NCBI GenBank assembly: GCA_017161075.1
Contig: CP046174.1
Span: forward strand, 2,790,001-2,854,000
DNA: 64,000 nucleotides
Direction of reading: 5' to 3'
DNA from: Erysipelotrichaceae bacterium 66202529
GTDB taxonomy: Bacteria > Bacillota_I > Bacilli_A > Erysipelotrichales > Erysipelotrichaceae
A program made the translations under genes and the position numbers. Each line of letters begins with the position of its first letter. Within the stretch, counting starts at the first letter, position 1. A model generated the notes under the pieces. That model searched no databases and had not been told where the DNA came from. It saw only the letters and a program-made list of their open reading frames with translations. Shown here piece after piece: positions 1-8,052 of the stretch.

Positions 1-867
1 GTCTGCAACTTCTTCATATTGCTTATAAAACCAAAATGGATCTATATGATTATCTTCAGAGCTTGTCTCTGCTCTATTGAATAATTCTTCACAGTACTCT
101 CTCAAAAAAGAATATAGTAACGGATTTGAGATATTTTTTATGCATCCAAATCCGAAAGAAGGAACAACCATATATGCTCCAGGATAATTCACTGTTTCTT
201 TTGATCTCTCGTGTATGCATATCTTATATTCATTATCAATTTTGATAACAAAAACTGTATCACAACCAAAGGGGATCACATTATCTGAAAGTACATAGTT
301 CCCATTTATATTTTTTAAATATTTTTTCCTTAATTTTTCATTCGTTCTAACGTGGCTGAAAATACAATTATATGTTTCCTTTCTGAAATCAAATACATAT
401 GAGATTCTCTGGAAATAGGAATATTGCCCAGCCTGTACTTCAAAATGATTTTTATCATAAGATATGCTATGAACAAATAAACTGGGATCATCAAATAGAT
501 TCAGTCCTTGCTTTTGTTTTCTTTTTATTAGCTTATCATGAACCGGATAATTACATTTCGTTGTATTCACATATGTAATTATGTTCTCATGTTCTAAAAC
601 ATCAATATCTAATGATTCCCACAACAAAGTCGTAATAAAAGGTATGCTAATTGATGTTTCTCCAATTTTACAATTATATACATAATCATTTTTATGTGTT
701 CTCAAAATATAATCCATTGTTTTTCTTGAGAAATATAACTTCTTTGATGTTGCTTGGTCTTTCCGCATTCGTAAGCTTTTAAAAAATGGTAAGACAAATT
801 CAATATAAATACGGTCGCACAATACCCCAAAGACTGCTCCTAATATGAGATCAATTAGCTCCATCAT
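1..867 (-). CDS. Membrane-anchored protein with NUDIX-like C-terminal part, cut by window edge
   Basis: The frame is open from an ATG-ATG pair at 867 to the first base of the window, so the 3' end is missing (at least 289 codons). An AGAAGGA ribosome binding site precedes it and it begins 17 nt after the SIS gene, so the two are probably co-transcribed. Residues 4-28 form one hydrophobic segment (LIDLILGAVFGVLCD and onward) that could anchor the protein. Further on, FVIKIDNEYKICIHERS followed by VNYPGAYMVVPSFGF resembles the strand and loop before a NUDIX box, but no complete NUDIX motif is seen. I do not recognise the family. Base composition is clearly more AT-rich than the host genes to the right. 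Confidence 0.6.
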   Translation of the reverse strand, partial: MMELIDLILGAVFGVLCDRIYIEFVLPFFKSLRMRKDQATSKKLYFSRKTMDYILRTHKNDYVYNCKIGETSISIPFITTLLWESLDIDVLEHENIITYVNTTKCNYPVHDKLIKRKQKQGLNLFDDPSLFVHSISYDKNHFEVQAGQYSYFQRISYVFDFRKETYNCIFSHVRTNEKLRKKYLKNINGNYVLSDNVIPFGCDTVFVIKIDNEYKICIHERSKETVNYPGAYMVVPSFGFGCIKNISNPLLYSFLREYCEELFNRAETSSEDNHIDPFWFYKQYEEVAD

Positions 868-884
868 TTTATGACTGATCCTTC

Positions 885-1439
885 TTATATTCGATTAAAA
901 TAATTAGCTATCATATGATTTATAACTAAATGAATATCTTCTACAATCAGTATATTATCTATAGGTATTATTACACTTAGATCTGTTATCTTGGCAACTC
1001 GACCACCATCAAACCCAGATATACTTATGGTGTATATTTCGCTATCTCTTGCATACTCTGCTACATCCACGATATTTTCACTATCTCCACTTGCTGATAA
1101 TAAAATCAAAATATCATCTGATGATGCTCTATTACTCAAGGCTCTCGTAAAAATTTTATTATAACCAATATCGTTTGCTGTTGCAGTGAGTTGTGCTATA
1201 TTATCATTTAAGCAAAAACACTTGAATTTTATACCGTCTTTGAATTTTTCTAAATTGTTTAAATCACAAGTAAAATGTGATGCAGTGGTAGCACTTCCGC
1301 CATTACCACAAATAAATATAGAAGATTTCTGCTTCCTTTTATGTTCTAAAACACTTATGATATGTTCCAAATCTGGAATTTTGATACAATTTAATACTTT
1401 GATTTCGTTTTTTAAGTATGAATCTAAATATTTAGACAT
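885..1439 (-). CDS. SIS-domain sugar phosphate isomerase (GmhA/phosphoheptose isomerase-like)
   Basis: The 184-aa protein has the SIS fold signature of the GmhA/DiaA group: FICGNGGSATTASHF near residues 42-56 (phosphate-binding loop) and LLSASGDSENIVDVAEYA near 112-129. GmhA enzymes turn sedoheptulose 7-phosphate into D-glycero-D-manno-heptose 7-phosphate, the first step of activated heptose synthesis; the true substrate here cannot be read from sequence. The length is normal for the family. It is transcribed leftward into the NUDIX-like membrane protein gene. No heptose kinase or nucleotidyltransferase is visible, but they could lie beyond the left edge. It is AT-rich like a horizontally acquired gene and follows the prophage lysin terminator, so it may be prophage cargo or flanking DNA. 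Confidence 0.75.
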   Translation of the reverse strand: MSKYLDSYLKNEIKVLNCIKIPDLEHIISVLEHKRKQKSSIFICGNGGSATTASHFTCDLNNLEKFKDGIKFKCFCLNDNIAQLTATANDIGYNKIFTRALSNRASSDDILILLSASGDSENIVDVAEYARDSEIYTISISGFDGGRVAKITDLSVIIPIDNILIVEDIHLVINHMIANYFNRI

Positions 1440-1494
1440 ATGTAACTCCCCCTATCCATGTCTATATTGTAACATTTTAAAATATATTTACAAC

Positions 1495-1537
1495 AAAAAA
1501 ATCCTACCTCTCAATCAAGAGAAGTAGGATAGTTTTT
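1495..1537. terminator. Bidirectional rho-independent terminator after endolysin
   Basis: A stem pairing ATCCTAC-TCTC with GAGA-GTAGGAT lies at 1501-1530 with a short loop. It is followed by a T run on both strands (AAAAAA at 1495-1500 read from the minus side; TTTTTT at 1533 on the plus side). It ends the late prophage transcript just past the endolysin stop. Confidence 0.85.
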
Positions 1538-2364
1538 TACTCTAAGTCTGTTTTCCTTACCCAGCTCATAATTTCTTTCAGTAATACCTTTTCGCCGCTT
1601 ATTTGCATTACAGTGTATGTAGCACCTTTTACAAATGATGGGATATCCTGCCCTGTTGCATAGGTCTTGGCTGTCTTTTTTACCTTGACCTTTTTGCCGA
1701 CGGCAATCACTGTTGCATTACCAGTTACCTGTAGGTCGGATGTTTTAACCCAGGATGTTATCTCTTTGATCAATGCCTTACTGCCAGATACTTGCTGGAC
1801 TGTATAGGTTTTACCTTTAACCCACGCAGGGATTGTCTGACCTGTAGCATACTTTGTGGCGCTGGACTTGATTTTAACCTTGCTACCAGCTTTGATACTG
1901 GATGTTGCAGGCTTACTGGTAGATGGTTTCGCTGCCTCTGCTTTTGGCAACTTATCGTGTACCAGATATCCCAGAAAGTGCATTCCCTTATATCCGTTAG
2001 GATTGCCTTTGATATACTCAAAATTTTTGCCACCATAATTTGACTGTGACCAAGCTACAGTATTAGCATCAATTATTTCTTCGCATACCGCCACATGTCC
2101 ATACTGGCCATACTGCCAGATCATGAGTGCACCCTCTACAGCATATTTTGAGCGTTTAAAGCCGTTTGAATAGTTATCCCATAACTCCTGTGCACCGTTT
2201 ACCCGTGGGCTATCCAAATACTCCTCACGTCCTAAAATCTCGCTGATACGGGCTGTAGCGTAGGTAAAGCAATTTGGCATATTCACACCAGTTCTGCGTA
2301 CAGCCCAATCCATCCACTCACTGCCTGTCAAACCGGACAGGCTTGTTCTTTTCTTAAATGCCAT
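1537..2364 (-). CDS. Phage endolysin: CHAP amidase/endopeptidase with two SH3-like repeats
   Basis: The 275-aa protein lyses host peptidoglycan at the end of the lytic cycle. The N-terminal ~140 residues look like a CHAP domain: MPNCFTYATARI holds the candidate catalytic Cys (residue 32), and QYGHVAVCEEI (about 87-97) holds the His. A linker rich in Pro, Ser and Thr follows. Two copies of an SH3b-like repeat (GSKVKIKSSATKYATGQTIP and GKKVKVKKTAKTYATGQDIP) occupy residues ~157-275 and probably bind the cell wall. It is the last gene of the lysis module, after the holin, and ends at the terminator. It has no signal peptide, so release depends on the holin. Confidence 0.88.
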   Translation of the reverse strand: MAFKKRTSLSGLTGSEWMDWAVRRTGVNMPNCFTYATARISEILGREEYLDSPRVNGAQELWDNYSNGFKRSKYAVEGALMIWQYGQYGHVAVCEEIIDANTVAWSQSNYGGKNFEYIKGNPNGYKGMHFLGYLVHDKLPKAEAAKPSTSKPATSSIKAGSKVKIKSSATKYATGQTIPAWVKGKTYTVQQVSGSKALIKEITSWVKTSDLQVTGNATVIAVGKKVKVKKTAKTYATGQDIPSFVKGATYTVMQISGEKVLLKEIMSWVRKTDLE

Positions 2365-2377
2365 TTTTGATTTCCTC

Positions 2378-2605
2378 CTATTTATCCATCAAATCATCAA
2401 TACGATGATGTGCTGACTTGATACTGTTTTCTGCAACCGCCATACGTTCTACAACATTATTGTGTTTTTCTACTTTTTTAGTTAGATCATCAATTTTGTA
2501 TTGCATGACAGCAGTAGATTTATTATTGATTATGATAGTTGCGATTAAAGATGGTATAGCAGTGCATACACCACCAATCAAGGCGATAATAATAGCATCT
2601 GACAT
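2378..2605 (-). CDS. Small membrane protein of lysis cassette (XhlA/DUF7365-like)
   Basis: This 75-aa protein has one N-terminal hydrophobic segment (residues 4-26, IIIALIGGVCTAIPSLIAT) followed by a charged, probably coiled-coil helix (KIDDLTKKVEKHNNVVERM). This is the layout of small XhlA-type or holin-accessory proteins that sit between holin and endolysin in Firmicutes phages. It lies 5 nt downstream of the holin gene and 13 nt upstream of the endolysin gene. Assignment rests on topology and position, not on a diagnostic motif. Confidence 0.65.
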   Translation of the reverse strand: MSDAIIIALIGGVCTAIPSLIATIIINNKSTAVMQYKIDDLTKKVEKHNNVVERMAVAENSIKSAHHRIDDLMDK

Positions 2606-2610
2606 CTTAG

Positions 2611-3021
2611 TTACTCCTTTGCATCTACCGCAGCTGCGACCTCTGAGGGCTTACCGTTAAGGATATTGATAAACGTACTGTATGCATCCTTGATATAGCG
2701 CCATGCTGCTACACCGATCGTAGCGGCAATCATAGCCACGGTGATGAGATCATGAACCTGGTCATTGATATCCGGCACATACTGCGTCAGCATTGTTGTG
2801 GCTGCGTCTACAGCTGCAACCATCAGCATAGTACCAAAGACCAGCACCAAGGCTTTTTTGACACCCTGCCATAGCCTTTTAGCATCAAAGCGCTCTCCGG
2901 TGATATTGATATTGTGATACAAGCTCAGCACCACATTGGCCGCAAAGGCCAGCAGTAAAATAGCGTAGCAGACCAGCACCATGCTGAGGTCTGCCAGTAA
3001 AACAGTGTAAAGCGTCTCCAT
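2611..3021 (-). CDS. Phage holin-like membrane protein
   Basis: The start is placed at the ATG at 3021 because AGGAGAAG sits just upstream; a longer reading to 3102 has no such site. The 136-aa protein begins METLYTVLLADLSMVLVCY and has about four hydrophobic segments with a charged tail (DAKE end), fitting a phage holin that opens the membrane for the lysin. A terminator-like hairpin separates it from the tail genes, and the lysis accessory and endolysin genes follow directly. Confidence 0.7.
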   Translation of the reverse strand: METLYTVLLADLSMVLVCYAILLLAFAANVVLSLYHNINITGERFDAKRLWQGVKKALVLVFGTMLMVAAVDAATTMLTQYVPDINDQVHDLITVAMIAATIGVAAWRYIKDAYSTFINILNGKPSEVAAAVDAKE

Positions 3022-3056
3022 ATTTCTTCTCCTTTCGCTCTTATGAGCATATTTAA

Positions 3057-3078
3057 AAGGGTGTTGACGTACACCCTT
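3057..3078 (-). terminator. Hairpin between tail and lysis modules
   Basis: Perfect 8-bp stem AAGGGTGT/ACACCCTT with a 6-nt loop. On the minus strand it is followed by TTTTAAAT. It lies between the tail protein stop and the holin start, so it could attenuate read-through into the lysis genes. Confidence 0.5.
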
Positions 3079-3110
3079 GAAAACGAGATACCTTAGGATC
3101 ACTTCCTTTC

Positions 3111-6100
3111 TCAGCTTCGTAAAGCAGATAAAGCGGATTTTGTATCAAATAATTCATTGTTCAAACGCATTACTTCATCCCTCAATGTATCCACCCTCCT
3201 CTCTAAATCACGATTTTTATTTTTTATATATTCTATATCTCGCAGTACGGATAATTCATTGTTTTTTACAATAAAATCAAGTTCTTGCACTGCTTTAGAA
3301 ATATACGGTATTATAACTTCCGGATTTATTGCCAACGTCCCACCTAGATTTTCGACGAGTTGCGGATCTATTTCTTGCAGATTCTGTGCTATATAACCTA
3401 TTGACCTTTTAAATCCCGACTTTTTAAAGACGAAGGATTCATGTTTGAATCTCCTTATCGCATCAATTCCGCATACATCAGTGTCCAAAATATTTGCTTT
3501 AAGTTTAGCATCAGACACCCACGATGTTTTACAATAATAATCTGATCCTGTGACATCTTCGTATTGCAAATAATCTGTACTGGAATCAGGGTGTCCGTGA
3601 TATATCTGCCTAATGTTTCGGAATCCACCGCCAGTAACATTAGAAACTACCACATAACCTTTTCCGTTTCTAGGTTGCACCGGAAAGTTTGATGATCCTA
3701 AAAATATATGTCGCTCCGTCCAACCGGATGGGTTAAGTCCGAAATTAAGTGTATACCATGATGCACCACCATCGCCGTTTATATCCGTTTGTCCCAATGA
3801 TAAAAACTTTGCGCCAGTATCAGCCGACAGTAATATACCTCTACTAGTACTACTGCTGTAAGCTGATGCGATTCCACCACAATGATTGTTATTGATAAAC
3901 AAATCCATGCGGCCATTCCCTATAACTACTTTTGTGTTTTCTGTTCCTAGACTCGTAAATGATCCGGTTAACAGTGCATCATCAGCTTTCAACTTACCTG
4001 CATGTGTTACATAAAAAGGAGCACCTGTCATAGATTCAGCAGTGCTACCTGCATAAAAGGCATACATCCCGGCACTTTGCATTACGGTATATTTACCATC
4101 ATTTATACCTATCAGTCTTGTTGACTTGATATCAAACCCGCCAATCTTACCTGAGGTGGCGGTAATCGTCCCTGTCATCGTTAGATTTCCGTTCGTATCG
4201 CCATATAGCACCCTACTCCCTGCATTGTTATAAATGGACAACGCGCCATTATTGACACGTAATCCTCCAGAGTTGATCACGACGCTCATATTGCCTGTTA
4301 CTTCTGATTGTGCCGGCGCCCAGTAGGATGAGTCAATAGCAGAATTTGCTTCACAGAGAAAAGGTCTATTAAAAGCTATGCGCCCTTTGAAATCTCTACC
4401 ATATAGATATGCTCTTACATACTCTACTTCTTTATCTTCAACTTCAACAAACTTACCTACCCGCACCCATTTATGTGAAGTATCTCTAACAGATCCTGAG
4501 CTGCTGGTGCCATCGGTATAATATATATTGATGATATAAGTTGCAAGCGGATTTGTAGACCCTGCCACATAATCGGAATTTGTCAAAAACTCCGCAGATA
4601 TGTAAAATCCTTTTACCTTACGTCCGATGTCTATACGTTGATTCCAACTACTGCTCGAAGTTCCGCCAAACGCAGTAGATTCTAACCAAAGAGCACGCCC
4701 TGTGCTGCTCCCCCATGTCAATGCTCTGCCACCTGTACATGTCGATGCTAATGATTTGTTCCAACAAGCTGTATCGTTTGTAAAATCAGAATTCTCTATG
4801 AGATTTATTCGATTATATGATTCCATGATACTCACTGATAAACTGTCTACCTTTTGCGTGATCGTTGAGCTTATGCTATTTACAATATCCTTGGTAGCAT
4901 ATGTATCGCTTACCGTAGTTTTAAATCCGCTAACATCAGCAACCAAGGAGCTGAGTTTAGTTGATGTACTAGATACAGTGGATTCAACTGATGAAATTCT
5001 ACCGGTCAATCCATTTACGCTTTGTTCGAGTGTCGTTTGCTTCGATGCCACTCCTTCCAATGTGGAGGTATGCTCGCCTACTGTGCTATTGATACCATTT
5101 ACGGTCTGCATAAGACTGCTGTAATTGGTTTGTAATGTTGATACATCACCTTTAGCTTGTGATACATCGGTAATCAACGATGAGATTTTGCCTTGCTCCA
5201 TAGACAACGCTGTGCTCAGAGTGCTTATGTCACCGGTGATAGTGTTGTACACCACGGATAGAGACTGGTTAGCACCGTCTACTAAGATATGACTGGACTT
5301 TATGACCTCTTTACCATCGTTAATCTCTTTGACCAGCGAGGTGATGTTGATTTTATCACCCGATATGTTTGCATCATTGGCCACCATGCTATCGACAATA
5401 ATCGGCCGCTGTATACCGGACGATGTTATGCCGGTCGCATCAAACATCAATTTACCTGCCTCGTCCCAGACATACATATTGTAATCGCCGGATGCATCCT
5501 TGCCTATTTGTACGCGAGTGCGGATTGCATCTTTGACTTGCAAAGTCTCACCAAAGATATCTAACCTACCCGACTGCGACTTAAAGTGTATGCTGCTCGC
5601 ATCAATCGTGCCAGCTGTGACCTTATCAGCTGATAGGCTATCAATCATGGCCGATTTTATCAGCGCGTTAGATATTGTGGTGTTATCAGCATTTAAGACT
5701 ATGGTTTGCGTACTGCCAACTGTCACACTGCCTGCGAGCAGAGTGTTGACACGCTCTAGGTCAACGTCCAGTACATGTACCTCAGCTTTAGTGGCGTACA
5801 GCTCCTGTACGTACTCTTTAGATACATAGGATGTTTCTATGGTCGCAACCTTAGCGGTAAGCTCAGTCACGTCCAGATTTTCAATTTCAGCATCCAGGGC
5901 TGCGAGCTTTTTGTTGACCTCTAGGTAATTGGTGTTTATGGTCTCAAACTCTCCCTCAAAGGCTGTTATCTTATCTGTGATGACCTGTTTTGTGCTTACG
6001 AGGTCAGAGTAAGTTCTATCTACTTTTGTCTGCAAGGGCCCTTTGTAACCTGTATCCTGCTCCTGCTCAGTTTTACCTTTGGACTCTATGGTGCCATAAA

Positions 6101-7031
6101 ATCCACCATCACAATTAAACTCATAGTCCATCAGCGGGATAGCATATGCATTACCAGCATTATCCATCACCCGAACGAGGTCGCCTGCCTCAACATCAGG
6201 CTGAGCCATACGCCAGTTTAGTTTGGCAGCTCTATACGTAAAACCCTTTATTCGGTTATACAGGACAGCGATACGCTCCTGGGTCATTCCTGGACAGCTA
6301 AAATAGATGCCCACACCAGTCCCTGCGGATACAGAGTGCTCCTCGTCAATCGTACAGTCCAACCGATTTATATAAGTATCTTCCTCATCCATTTCTAATG
6401 GATCCGCAAATCGACTCGGGGATATGGTAAGACTTGCATCGGTATACCATACCAGCCTGAGCTTGCCGTCTTTGTCCATTATAGCGTTTTTACCACAATA
6501 AGCGGCAAGCACACTTATAGCCTCAATGATGGTAAGCCCTTGCAGGCTATCAACATTATAAGTTACATCATCCGCACCGCCTGCATACTCAATGCCTATC
6601 TTTTTACATTGCTCCTGCAGAATGGACACAATTTTTTGATTGCCGGATAAGGCAGTAAAAAAACCTTTATAGCAAAGGGCAAAGTTATCATATGCGGTAA
6701 GTTTTATAAACTCACCTGAGCGCACCGGTTTATCGAGGTTATATACACCTTTTTTTATCCACTCTACCGTACCATCGTCCAGCTCCAAGCCAATGTATGG
6801 TATCGCTTGGCGGCCTTTTAGGATGGTGTTTTTTGGTACATCCGTAAGGATAAATTCAATATAAGACGACACAGTGTCCCCAAAAGTGATTTGCTCGGAT
6901 GAGTTGGTTCCGCCTTTAATTTTAAAACTCTTTATGCCTGTATATTCGGTGCCCGCAATGTCAATTTTCAGCTGGAAGTGGCGGCCTGATTTAGAGACCA
7001 CCGTTTTATACTTATCGGATGTGGTTATCAT
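3111..7031 (-). CDS. Phage tail spike/tip protein with C-terminal S74 intramolecular chaperone domain
   Basis: The 1306-aa protein lies between the tape-measure block and the lysis module, the usual place of the tail-associated host-recognition protein. Residues 1-330 resemble the baseplate or tail-tip part of Firmicutes phages. Residues ~340-760 are rich in Ser/Thr heptad-like helices (probable coiled coil). The middle is beta-rich. The last ~135 residues match a peptidase S74 domain: WVSDAKLKANI with candidate catalytic Ser-Asp/Lys, then IGYIAQNLQEIDPQLV and a final coiled coil. In this family the domain folds the trimer and then cleaves itself off. The host receptor is not predictable. Confidence 0.82.
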   Translation of the reverse strand: MITTSDKYKTVVSKSGRHFQLKIDIAGTEYTGIKSFKIKGGTNSSEQITFGDTVSSYIEFILTDVPKNTILKGRQAIPYIGLELDDGTVEWIKKGVYNLDKPVRSGEFIKLTAYDNFALCYKGFFTALSGNQKIVSILQEQCKKIGIEYAGGADDVTYNVDSLQGLTIIEAISVLAAYCGKNAIMDKDGKLRLVWYTDASLTISPSRFADPLEMDEEDTYINRLDCTIDEEHSVSAGTGVGIYFSCPGMTQERIAVLYNRIKGFTYRAAKLNWRMAQPDVEAGDLVRVMDNAGNAYAIPLMDYEFNCDGGFYGTIESKGKTEQEQDTGYKGPLQTKVDRTYSDLVSTKQVITDKITAFEGEFETINTNYLEVNKKLAALDAEIENLDVTELTAKVATIETSYVSKEYVQELYATKAEVHVLDVDLERVNTLLAGSVTVGSTQTIVLNADNTTISNALIKSAMIDSLSADKVTAGTIDASSIHFKSQSGRLDIFGETLQVKDAIRTRVQIGKDASGDYNMYVWDEAGKLMFDATGITSSGIQRPIIVDSMVANDANISGDKINITSLVKEINDGKEVIKSSHILVDGANQSLSVVYNTITGDISTLSTALSMEQGKISSLITDVSQAKGDVSTLQTNYSSLMQTVNGINSTVGEHTSTLEGVASKQTTLEQSVNGLTGRISSVESTVSSTSTKLSSLVADVSGFKTTVSDTYATKDIVNSISSTITQKVDSLSVSIMESYNRINLIENSDFTNDTACWNKSLASTCTGGRALTWGSSTGRALWLESTAFGGTSSSSWNQRIDIGRKVKGFYISAEFLTNSDYVAGSTNPLATYIINIYYTDGTSSSGSVRDTSHKWVRVGKFVEVEDKEVEYVRAYLYGRDFKGRIAFNRPFLCEANSAIDSSYWAPAQSEVTGNMSVVINSGGLRVNNGALSIYNNAGSRVLYGDTNGNLTMTGTITATSGKIGGFDIKSTRLIGINDGKYTVMQSAGMYAFYAGSTAESMTGAPFYVTHAGKLKADDALLTGSFTSLGTENTKVVIGNGRMDLFINNNHCGGIASAYSSSTSRGILLSADTGAKFLSLGQTDINGDGGASWYTLNFGLNPSGWTERHIFLGSSNFPVQPRNGKGYVVVSNVTGGGFRNIRQIYHGHPDSSTDYLQYEDVTGSDYYCKTSWVSDAKLKANILDTDVCGIDAIRRFKHESFVFKKSGFKRSIGYIAQNLQEIDPQLVENLGGTLAINPEVIIPYISKAVQELDFIVKNNELSVLRDIEYIKNKNRDLERRVDTLRDEVMRLNNELFDTKSALSALRS

Positions 7032-7048
7032 CGTACCACCTCCCTGTG

Positions 7049-7417
7049 CTATTCTTCGATTTTCAGTATAAATTCAACTGATTCTAATTCATTCGCTGTA
7101 AGCTCCACACGGTCCAATTCATCGAGGGTAAGCTGACGCACGTCGATGTCTTCCTCTAGGTCTAACAGCTCCTTATACTCATCAAAAAACTTCTTTTTCG
7201 CCTCGATGTCACCATCTGGTATAAGGTAATTTCCGTCCTTTTCAACGCCGTGCTTTTTTATGAGCTCAGAGCGCTGCTCCTCCAAAAATACAGCCTGTTT
7301 TTTAACGGATTCCAACGTCTTTTTAATATGATAAGACTGCTTTGCTGGAAGTGCAGTATTGAGCATCTTGCCAAGCGCGGGCTGCGCATCTACGATCTGT
7401 TTATTTTTAAGCTGCAT
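7049..7417 (-). CDS. Phage structural-region protein, DUF1617-like
   Basis: The start is set at the ATG at 7417 because GGAGG precedes it; it overlaps the upstream stop by 11 nt, as in translational coupling. The 122-aa product begins MQLKNKQIVDAQPALGKML and is helical and highly charged with an acidic tail. It resembles the small DUF1617 proteins encoded in Firmicutes phage tail regions, but the function is unknown. It precedes the tail spike gene by 17 nt. Confidence 0.65.
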   Translation of the reverse strand: MQLKNKQIVDAQPALGKMLNTALPAKQSYHIKKTLESVKKQAVFLEEQRSELIKKHGVEKDGNYLIPDGDIEAKKKFFDEYKELLDLEEDIDVRQLTLDELDRVELTANELESVEFILKIEE

Positions 7418-7673
7418 CCTTGTTACCTCCTGCCAGCTCCGCAATGATTGCATCCTGTTCCGCATAAATTTCATCTTCTGCTGTTGACGCAGCTGTGCGT
7501 ACTGCTTCGCGATTAGCCTTGTACAAAGTCTGATTGCTAGTGTAATCTGTAACAACCGCATTTTCTGGGTTGCCGGTATTGATCACGCCCTTTATCTGTT
7601 TTACTGGCACATTATCCACCATAATGTCTTTTGTGATTTCGATGTTTTTGTTTGATTTTGTAGTTACTGCCAT
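7407..7673 (-). CDS. Hypothetical phage tail-region protein
   Basis: An 88-aa protein (MAVTTKSNKNIEITKDIMVD start) with a beta-rich first half and a helical acidic second half. A clear AAGGAGG site lies before the ATG. It sits between a small tail protein and the DUF1617-like gene, overlapping the latter. No known domain is recognised; it may be a minor tail or baseplate component. Confidence 0.6.
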   Translation of the reverse strand: MAVTTKSNKNIEITKDIMVDNVPVKQIKGVINTGNPENAVVTDYTSNQTLYKANREAVRTAASTAEDEIYAEQDAIIAELAGGNKDAA

Positions 7674-7683
7674 AAAATCCTCC

Positions 7684-8040
7684 TTATTGCTGTATTATTT
7701 TTACAGTCGCTTTTTTGTACCAATAGATGCCATCACCTAGGAGCCCTATGTGCTCCTCATTGATCGTACCCCGGTATGATGTGATTGAGAGGCTTGCCCC
7801 TCCGCCACCGTTAAAAACAAAAGGGAAGAACCCTGCAATCAGATTTTTTTTGATTTTACTCATATCTGACTCTTGGAGCACTCCCCATTCTATCGTTACT
7901 GTTTTTTTCTCGGCAACAACATCACCAGCCATAGCACCGCTTGACGTACGTCCAGTGTTGCTCGACCATATGATCTCGTTGTCAATTTTTATGACGGTAG
8001 GCGCAGGCAGCGCCACGCCATTTGCTGTGAGTATTGCCAT
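7684..8040 (-). CDS. Small phage tail protein (DUF6711-like)
   Basis: The 118-aa, mostly beta protein begins MAILTANGVALPAPTVIKI, a start typical of small proteins encoded just after the tape measure in Firmicutes siphophages (DUF6711-like). TIEWGVLQESDMSKIKKNL and a Gly-rich loop at ~77-81 follow. Position suggests a distal tail role. It lies 12 nt after the tape measure stop and has an AAGGAGG site. Confidence 0.65.
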   Translation of the reverse strand: MAILTANGVALPAPTVIKIDNEIIWSSNTGRTSSGAMAGDVVAEKKTVTIEWGVLQESDMSKIKKNLIAGFFPFVFNGGGGASLSITSYRGTINEEHIGLLGDGIYWYKKATVKIIQQ

Positions 8041-8052
8041 ACCCGCACCTCC

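Noticed and set aside
1440-1540. attL at the lysin terminator
   Set aside because: TGTAACT occurs once near 1441, but the match with the repeats at 38743-38775 is too short to call a core.
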